Below, piece after piece: positions 57,258-64,000 of a stretch of DNA of 64,000 bases. The position numbers were made by a program, and so were the translations under genes. Each line of letters begins with the position of its first letter. Within the stretch, counting starts at the first letter, position 1. The stretch lies in NCBI GenBank assembly GCA_019787685.1, contig JAHNUO010000012.1, positions 806,001 through 870,000 on the forward strand, in the 5' to 3' direction. This DNA is from Chiua virens. Lineage: Eukaryota; Basidiomycota; Agaricomycetes; Boletales; Boletaceae. The notes beneath the pieces were generated by a model. That model was not told where the DNA came from. It saw only the letters and a program-made list of their open reading frames with translations, and made no database searches.

Positions 57258-58840
57258 CAGTGATCTCAAAAACCCTTTCCATACTAACTGCAACTGCAGT
57301 GCATGAAGTGTACTGCCAGACACTGGGAATATTGCTTATCTTTGGTGGGGTTATCTATAGCACTTACTCTCAGCTACAAATCAGCCCCCAAGATCATGTG
57401 ATTTGGTTCACATACCATTAAAATATAACTATTTTGAAATAACCATGTCATGAGAAGGGTTTTTGAGCTTTTGAAATGATGATTAGGATTTCAGTCAAAT
57501 CATTCATTATTTGTCATTATTTGTCATTATTTATTAATGCAAACAAGGATATACATGTAAATAGCATGTCTGAGTTTAAAAAAGCTCATGCACTTCTTGA
57601 TTCTTAACTACTATCATGGTTAAATCCCTTTCTCTTACTCAGCAAAACACTATTCTTTCTTTGCTTAATGCTGGCCACTCTGGTGAACCCATTGGCAAGC
57701 AAACTATTCTTAGCCCTTTTGCTATATCCAAAGTTCACTCCAAGAAGTGGTCTACCCTTCTCAAAGCTATTGGAGGTCATCCTTCCAAGCTGTCTCCTGC
57801 CAACATTCACCATGCCTAGCACCTTATCACCTTTGGCAGAGCTGAAAACATTTGCTGTCCAAGTGACCAAAGCTCTTTCCAATATCATCAGTGAACCTCT
57901 CTCTGCCAGTATAGTTTGTCTATATTTGAAGAAATTTGGTATGAAGGCTATGGTCAAGTCCAATAGGCACCACAAGGCTTGTTTTGATTTTGCTTATGCC
58001 CACAATGATTGGACTATAGAGGACTGGAAGAAGGTAATATGGTCTGATGAGACCAAAATCAATTGCCTAGGGTCAGATCATCAGGTGTAAATGGGCTTGA
58101 AAAAGGTCAGGTAAGGGGCTTAGTGATAGACCAGTAAATGGGACCCTCAAGTTTGGGGGAGGTTCTCTGATAATATAGGGCTGTATAACTTGGGAGGGAG
58201 TTGGATTTGCTTCCAAGATTGATAGTAGGATGGATATGGACCTCTACCTTCAGATTTTGAAGGATGAGCTGAAGTAAACATTGGAGTATTATGGTTTCAA
58301 TTCTTCTGATACTATCTTTCACCAGGACAATAATCCCAAGCATACCTGCAAGAAGGTTGAGGAATGGCTAGAGAAGCAGGAATTTGATACCATGGGTTGG
58401 CCTGCACAGTCTCCTGACCTAAACCCTATAGAACATCGCTGGGATGGCTTAAAAGGAGGCTTGCAGAGCATGAAAACTCTCTCAATGGGATTCATGAGTT
58501 GTGGGAAAGAGTTCAGATGGAGAGGATACCAGTTGAGGAGTATCAGAAATTGATTGAGAGTATGCCTAGGAGGGTTCAGGTAGTGCTTAAAGCAAAATCA
58601 AGTACTAATAATACCCAAATATCCTTGTGATTTCAAAAGCTCAAAAACCCTTTTCATGACATGGCTGTTTCAAAATGGTCATATCTTAATGGTGTGTGAA
58701 CCAAATCACATGATCTTGGGGGCTGATTTGTAGCTGAGAGTAAGTGCTATGGATAATTCTACCAAAGATAAGCAATATTCCCACGGTGTCTGGCAGTGCA
58801 CTGCATGAATACATGAAGTATGGCTTAACTCAAAGAACTA
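57258..58840 (+). mobile_element. second Tc1-like element with long inverted repeats
   Basis: Left side from CAGTGATCTCAAAAACCC (57258, preceded by TA) to about 57475; right side about 58625-58840. The inverse pairs include CTGCCAGACAC, GGGAATATTGCTTATCTTTG, CAGCCCCCAAGATCATGTG and AAGGGTTTTTGAGCTTTTG. As in the first Tc1, the inner end repeats the outer motif in inverse (GGGTTTTTGAGC). The outermost right end has diverged, so its exact border is uncertain. Confidence 0.82.
57616..58600 (+). pseudogene. Tc1-like DDE transposase with all three catalytic residues, frameshifted
   Basis: Starts MVKSLSLTQQNTILSLLNAG at 57616, then a helix-turn-helix ending GHPSKLSPANIHHA. After a frameshift near 57830 it reads KFGMKAMVKSNRHHKACF and VIWSDETKINCLGS (first Asp), and after stops MDMDLYLQILKDEL, FHQDNNPKHTCKKVEEWLEK (second Asp) and WPAQSPDLNPIEHRWDGLK (Glu). 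A further shift near 58460 precedes ELWERVQMERIPVEEYQ and a C-terminus close to 58600. About three shifts and a few stops separate these blocks. It is clearly better preserved than the transposase in the first Tc1. Confidence 0.85.
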
Positions 58841-58866
58841 TAGATATCCATCAATCTAGGTATCCT

Positions 58867-59455
58867 TGTTAGAGACTGTACAACTCCAAGGTTGCCAGCT
58901 CTAGATATCTGGAGTTATAGCATCAGATGGGACTTGGCTTCACTGTATGTGGTACACCCTTGTCAGAGTCGGTCCCTATATTTGTGGACATGCAGAGAAT
59001 GAAGGTCAGAGTAAGACTCAACACATAAAGCGAAGTCAAGAAAAGTGAAGATCATCAAGATTTTCTCAGAGGGTTTGGAGTGAGTCATAGAGATAAACTA
59101 ATATTCAGACTAGGGAGTTACAACCAAGTAACTACAATTTATATACTTGGAGGAAACAGAAGGATTAGTCAAGGAGTAGAAAGATGAGTAATACAGAGAA
59201 ATGGAGGATGACTAAATATGAGTAAGACAGATAATCAGGAAACTATATAACCAGAGGTAAGTCAGATACTAAGAAAGCTGGAGCTGTGTTCATAAGTAAG
59301 ACACAGGTTTTTGTACTAAAATGAAGAGAGGAACAGATATATGTAATGGAAGTCCAGGGTCACAGAGTTGCATCCTGAGGGAGAATGACCTGGAGTTAAT
59401 GTCTAACAGGGTCAGACTTGGATCCAGAGGAATGGAGATGGAACAGTATATAACA
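58867..59455 (+). mobile_element. solo LTR, TGTTAAGTTG family (copy 2)
   Basis: Starts TGTTAGAGACTG and ends AGTATATAACA, with target duplication ATCCT at 58862-58866 and 59456-59460. It shares a TTTATATACTTGGAGG box and AACTAATATTCAGACT with the copy at 14262. Inserted just beyond the Tc1 element. Confidence 0.88.
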
Positions 59456-59460
59456 ATCCT

Positions 59461-60610
59461 TTCTCATATTGAAGTGCTGAGCAACTCTCAAGTTGCAATA
59501 GAATACCATCTCTGCAACTCATACAAATCCTGCTCACAACATCGGTTTCCCACAGGAGAGCAAAGATTTTGTTATGGCTTCAGCAGGGTAACTCAGGATG
59601 AAGGAGATGGCAGGCACACCATTTTACCACTCTACACTTGCTGGACTAGTCCAATGGAGGTTCTGTGTAGGCCAGAGTGTGGTAGTGGTCTTTGACTTTA
59701 GCCTTCAACATAATGGAAAAATGGAAAAATAGACCAAACCCATATGTTTGGCCTCAAGATGACTAATAGATGACACTGAACAATCCATTATCACTTGGAA
59801 TAATGGCTCAACCCACTCATGGATACAAAACTGATGCCTGAGTTCTAATTTTAAAGAAACTTCAATGGGGTCCAGCCATTTGAGTTCATACTGAAACCTG
59901 CAGTCGATCTGGAAGAAATCTGATAGCTTGAGCACTGACTCAGATATCAAGAATTCTTGTTGATGTGTCCCCAACTCACCATTGTACCTGATGCATCATG
60001 TTATGAATCTGAAATTCAAGTCAACTCATATGGACATGATTTGGTAGATTACATAAGCTGACCTTACATTGGTCACTAGCTACTGTAATTACTGTAGTGA
60101 CTACACTATAGTTTTCTACATGAGTCAGTAAGAATTTACCAGTCAAATAAGAACCTCAGTAAATGATCAAATTCCTGCTATATGATGTCATGCAAGACTA
60201 TTGGATTCTCATCACTGCCCTCTGCACTCTTGCCCTGAGGCAGAGTCAACATCATTCTGAACACTAATCACTGCCTGGAAAGATGCCCAGGATGTAGCCT
60301 GTAAAGCATCTTCCCACTCAGTTCAGGTATCTTTTTTTAGTGAGCATCAAACTACATTAGAGACAAGAAAAGTGTAGCTGACAAAGAGTGTAACTATCCC
60401 ATAATCTGTCCAATAGAAGTTGGGATGTCATAAATGATCTGTTGAAGGACTTGGAAGGCAGAGCATCAGTGGGCAAGTGAAACATGTGACCTTCAGGCTA
60501 TTATGATTGGCAGATTGATATTTTTAATCACACATGTGCATAATGATTAATGCACCCTTGAGTCCATAACTGAGCAGATCTATCAGCACTAGAAGCAAAC
60601 ATGAAGTAAA
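59461..60610. other. mostly no gene, with one hypothetical minus-strand ORF
   Basis: The minus ORF at 59705-59974 (VLKLSDFFQIDCRFQYELKW, then FCIHEWVEPLFQ) resembles the C-terminal half of an uncharacterised basidiomycete family with BTB-like N-termini; confidence is low. The rest, including 59321-59695 plus, shows no domain. Confidence 0.35.
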
Positions 60611-60625
60611 CACTTACTATCCTGG

Positions 60626-62230
60626 TCAAGCATTTGATGCAGTCTGGCTATACTGCAAAATTTTGGAAGGTTTTATCACAGCAAACTGCTTGATTGTCCA
60701 CCCATCCTCCTCTAGATTGGCCTCGAAACAGTTCCAAACACATGTCCACCTTTCCCAGAAATCCCCATCCTGGATCATAAGCTGCTGTAAAAAGTCAAAC
60801 ATTGCCACAATGCGTCGAGGGATTCCCTTGAAGTCTGCTGACAACACAGGCCACCCTTTTTCTCATGCCTCATGCAACAGCATGAGACGCACTTTGTTTG
60901 ACCTAATCAGTGTGCAAACCTCATTACCAAGCCGTAACATGTTGTCATGGCCTTTGCCCTGATAGACTTTCATGTAGCTCTTTATTGTATCAATGAGCTC
61001 CACTGAAGTGTTCTCAGCAGCAGGAATGTGGTCCTTGCATGAGAACCCTGGACATCAGACAAGGGCTCCAGCATCATCCAGGTCATCTTCACTGGTTGTA
61101 AGGCCAGGGATATGGAATTCCTCTTCATCTGTGTCATGAGCCAGGTTTATCGAGCCAGTTAGACAAAATGAGAGCATACATAGGTATTAAAAATCATACC
61201 CTACTAGTGCGACATACCATCATGTCCATGTCACAGACATCCTTAGCCTGAACAGAAAATTGAGCTTTGCTGTTTGAAGTTGGTGGACCTTGGTGCAAGT
61301 CTCGTGACTCAGCCTGCCACCCACCATCCAGCCTTGGCTTCTTTGAAAGCTGTGCCACCTCCAGATGGTCGTTGAAACTATCAATGGCCCTTCTCTTCTG
61401 TGCTTGCTTACTTTGCTCTGAGTTTTTGGGTGCCATTAACATGTTGACTATGCCCAAATTGAATTAGAATTACCTTTGGTCACATCAGCATTGTCCAAGT
61501 CATTCTTTTTCTTGTCAGTACTCTTTCCCTTTGAGGTCTATGTGCAGGCATCATCATCTTTCACTTGAGTCTTCTTTTGTGCATGTTTTCTTTGCTCCGA
61601 GTCTGAGGATTTTCAGCGTTGTTAGCATGTTGACTACACCTGATTGAATTAGCACTACCTTTGGTCACATCAGCATCGTCTGAGTCATCTACATCAGAAT
61701 CCCAGACAATGTTCTTCTTCTTCTTGTCAGTACTCTTTCCCTTTGAGGTCTGTGTGCATACATTGTTGTCTTTCATTATCTTTTGTACATGCTTTCTTTG
61801 CTCTGAAGGTTTTTGGCATCGTTAGCATATTGACTACACCCGATTGAATTAACACTACCTTTGGTCACATCAGCATCATCCGAGTCATCTATGTCGGAAT
61901 CCCAGATGACATTCTTCTTCTTCTTCTTGGTACTCTTTCCCTTCAAGGTCTGTGTGCGTACATTGTCATCTTTCACTTGAGTCATCTTTTTTCTCAAGAA
62001 CTGGGCCATTATGTCATAGACTGGCCAACTCCCTTCAAATCTTGCCAGGAAGGGTATATCTATCTGTGCCTGCATTCAAAAACAAGAACAAGTTATAAAT
62101 ATAGTGCATATATGTGCTGATATTGCGGTGTTACACTGTTACTTACCTGTGTAACAATATTCTCCACAAGGAGTCTGTTCTTTTGTTTCTTGAGCAGATG
62201 ACTTGTGTCAAGTTTGCTGCACAGAATGAG
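60626..62230 (-). pseudogene. RTC4-like domain protein remnant with a triplicated linker
   Basis: Minus-strand exons run from about 62230 (LVENIVTQ) through 62075 (IDIPFLARFEGSWPVYDIMA), then three copies of a basic/acidic linker (61435-62000). From about 61140 down to 60626 one long frame reads FHIPGLTTSEDDLDDAGALV, a TGA, CPGFSCKDHIPAAENT, VCTLIRSNKVRLMLLHEA, a TGA, then EKGWPVLSADFKGIPRRIVA and a tail. CPxxxCKDxxP, the helical spacing and GWP...IPRRI resemble fungal RTC4-like domains. Both stops sit where CGA would give Arg. Expected C-terminal motifs were not found. Confidence 0.5.
61435..62000 (-). repeat. three tandem copies of a 186-200-bp coding block
   Basis: ACTACACCTGATTGAATTA-like strings recur at 61445, 61631 and 61831, each followed by TACCTTTGGTCACATCAGCA and TACTCTTTCCCTT. 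On the minus strand they encode KGKSTxKKKK, WDSDxDDSDDADVTKGS and SKExMxKR. The first copy is partly deleted. Confidence 0.85.
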
Positions 62231-62599
62231 TTTGCGAATATGATCCTTATGTGTCAATTATGTAAGATTAGCATTCAATGAAATAAATATATTAAGAAAC
62301 ATAGCCCTCTTGATCTCATAACCATTATGGTGACCAGGGCGACCTTGAGGATGTGGAATAGTTCACATCTTCAATGTCTTGTGGTAGTTTTTCCTTTGCT
62401 CTTTTCATTGTTTACTTGTATATGTTAATGCCTGCAGTTTGTAATGAGAATACTGACCTTCGAATGTGTGAGTAGTTGGAGGTATCTGGTCAAGCCTGTC
62501 ATCATTCAGAGCCCAATATTATATTGATTCGAGACTCAGGCTCAGTCACATGACATCATGTGACTGAGCTGCTGCCATTGCCACATTGTGTTAAGTAGC

Positions 62600-64000
62600 A
62601 AACAGTACTAGTATGGCCCAAGCAGAACAAAAAAAACAATGCAAGTGTAAACCTACATGCAACAAGCTTCTCAGTCACAGGGCCTGATGCCGACATTATC
62701 AGACAGCCTTCAAAACTGGTCATGGAGATCTAATCCAGCCATCCTGAGGCATCTGAGACTGAGGAACATGAAAATGCAGCTGCCAATACATTCGAGTCCT
62801 TGGTGCCAGTGGTGACTGATCACAGTAAGAGTGACATCTTAAAGTGTTTATACTACTTTCTATGTGTGTATAGATATCACAATGGGTAACAATCTTGATT
62901 GTGAGGAGCCAGCACATGGAGACCACTTGGACTTGGATTCTATGTCAGAGAGTGGGACTTGACTTGGTCATGGTCTGAATTAGATAACTGCCATCCCGGA
63001 TATGAAGAACTTGCTGAGGAATTACAAGAGTGCCTCATGTTCCATGACAAGGTTGACCCAGAGCTCTTTGCAGTTCATGCATGGTGATGTTACCTATAGA
63101 GAGTTTTGATCACTGTAACTAATTACAAACAGTTGACATTGTGAAGGTAATGATATACTCTCGGACCAAGATCGTGACAATATTTGAGCATTTCACCTAC
63201 TCATGTCAAGTCAGATATCACATAAATATTTTGAGCAGCTTCACTTCACCTTCCATGGTAGACTTCAACTAGGCTCTGAATATACCATTCTTCGTTGGAT
63301 GGGGATCTTATCAGGAGTAAGCCAATCACATTTGACTGTTGTCCCAACTCATGTGTCACATACACAACAAAGTATGCAAATCACTAGCTATGCCCATTTT
63401 GTGAAGAACCTCGCTTCAAAGATGGAAAACCCCTGCTGCACCTTCATATACTTTCCCTTAATACCCTGCCTCCAAGGTTACTTTCAAAGTACCAATATGA
63501 TCAAGCTGATGTTGTATTGATCAACTTATCAGCACCAACCAGGACTGATCTCGGATGTCTTCAACAGATTATACTATCAAAAACTGTCTAGGCATATGGT
63601 AGTTGTCAATGGAGAGAAACTCAGTCATTGTCACTTTTCTAATCCTTAGGATGTTGCATTTGTGGTGAGCATGGACAGCTATCTGCTGTTCAAGCGATGG
63701 CAAAAAGGACCATCTGCTACACCCATACTTCTTCAGAACTACAATCTGCCACCACAGCTATGAATCTGACTTCAGCATTTGATCTGCATTGGTATTATTC
63801 CTGGACCTAAACAACCCAAGGATCTTGGTTCCTTCCTATCTCCACTTGATGACGAATTTGCGCAGCTCACACATGGTGTCAAGACTTTTGATGCAACACA
63901 ACAAATGTCATTCTTACTACATGCCTACATTCTCTTCAAGCTTGGGGACATTGTCACAATCGAGAAGTTTCTACAGATCAAGGGTCACAATAGTATCTAT
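62600..64000 (+). pseudogene. CACTA (Tnp2-like) transposase remnant, runs off the window
   Basis: A cysteine-rich start (QKKQCKCKPTCNKLLSHRA) near 62628 is followed by IPGYEELAEEL-like acidic sequence at about 62990. At 63325-63430 FDCCPNSCVTYTTKYANH, a stop, and LCPFCEEPRFKDGKP form the CxC/CPxCxEPR zinc-ribbon typical of basidiomycete CACTA transposases. After a frameshift come YFPLIPCLQGYFQSTNMI, ISDVFNRLYYQKL, SMDSYLLFKR, ILLQNYNLPPQL, GIIPGPKQPKDLGSFLSPL and LGDIVTIEKFLQIKGHNS, the Tnp2 (Transposase_21) core. Several stops; the catalytic C-terminus lies beyond 64000. Confidence 0.75.

Noticed and set aside
1..64000. tRNA, rRNA or riboswitch genes
   Set aside because: No cloverleaf-like or rRNA-like stretch was noticed by eye; a tRNAscan-SE run would be decisive.

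Overview
The window looks like a transposon-rich, heavily decayed stretch of a basidiomycete genome, most likely an agaricomycete. Three things point there: short GT-AG introns (about 55-65 bp), basidiomycete-type proteins (an SPX-RING ligase, a FunK1-like kinase, an RTC4-like protein), and Plavaka, CACTA/Tnp2, hAT, Tc1 and Ty3 chromovirus remnants. A remnant resembling the aryl-quinone (atromentin-type) NRPS-like synthetases is compatible with Boletales, but that is only a hint. I name families from remembered family features; no database was searched.

Layout. Bases 1-1275 hold the only clearly intact gene, the 3' part of a RING-14-type SPX-RING ubiquitin ligase, in CpG-rich DNA. From about 1.3 kb on the DNA is CpG-poor and almost all coding traces are broken. 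At 3769-11794 lies a complete but dead Ty3/gypsy chromovirus with both LTRs, a TGAGG target duplication, and two solo LTRs of another family inserted in gag and pol. From 11.8 to 20.4 kb there are more solo LTRs, a Tc1-like element with roughly 210-bp inverted repeats (17928-19512) and a long inverted satellite (19.78-20.39 kb). At 20.4-25.0 kb there are decayed minus-strand ORFs. At 25.1-28.0 kb lies the N-terminal half of a Plavaka transposase, interrupted by a solo LTR. A 351-bp hAT-type MITE sits at 29197-29547. A casein-kinase-1-like pseudogene follows, split by one solo LTR nested in another (30.2-32.0 kb). Then come a C-terminal Plavaka half on the minus strand (33.4-35.8 kb), a FunK1-like kinase remnant, and the NRPS-like synthetase remnant, itself split by two solo LTRs (37.3-39.4 kb). 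Further on are a KDZ-associated CxC5-like fragment, a DUF3435/Crypton-like recombinase remnant (44.0-46.2 kb), a hAT element (46.19-50.70 kb), another Plavaka transposase (53.0-55.17 kb), a second Tc1-like element (57.26-58.84 kb), an RTC4-like pseudogene containing a triplicated block (60.6-62.1 kb), and a CACTA/Tnp2 transposase running off the end.

How it fits together. The window behaves as a nested insertion graveyard beside one live gene. At least five LTR families left solo LTRs, ten with recognisable 5-bp target duplications, so LTR-LTR recombination has removed most full-length elements. In-frame stops in old coding regions are mostly TGA where CGA or TGG is expected, which fits C-to-T decay at methylated CpG. 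The relatively CpG-rich TGTTACGATT-family LTRs look like the youngest insertions. I found no obviously new multi-gene system. The most instructive structural signals are an exact 11-nt Tf1/sushi-type self-priming site in the chromovirus, the MITE with an 8-bp target duplication, and two inverted, nearly complementary Plavaka halves.
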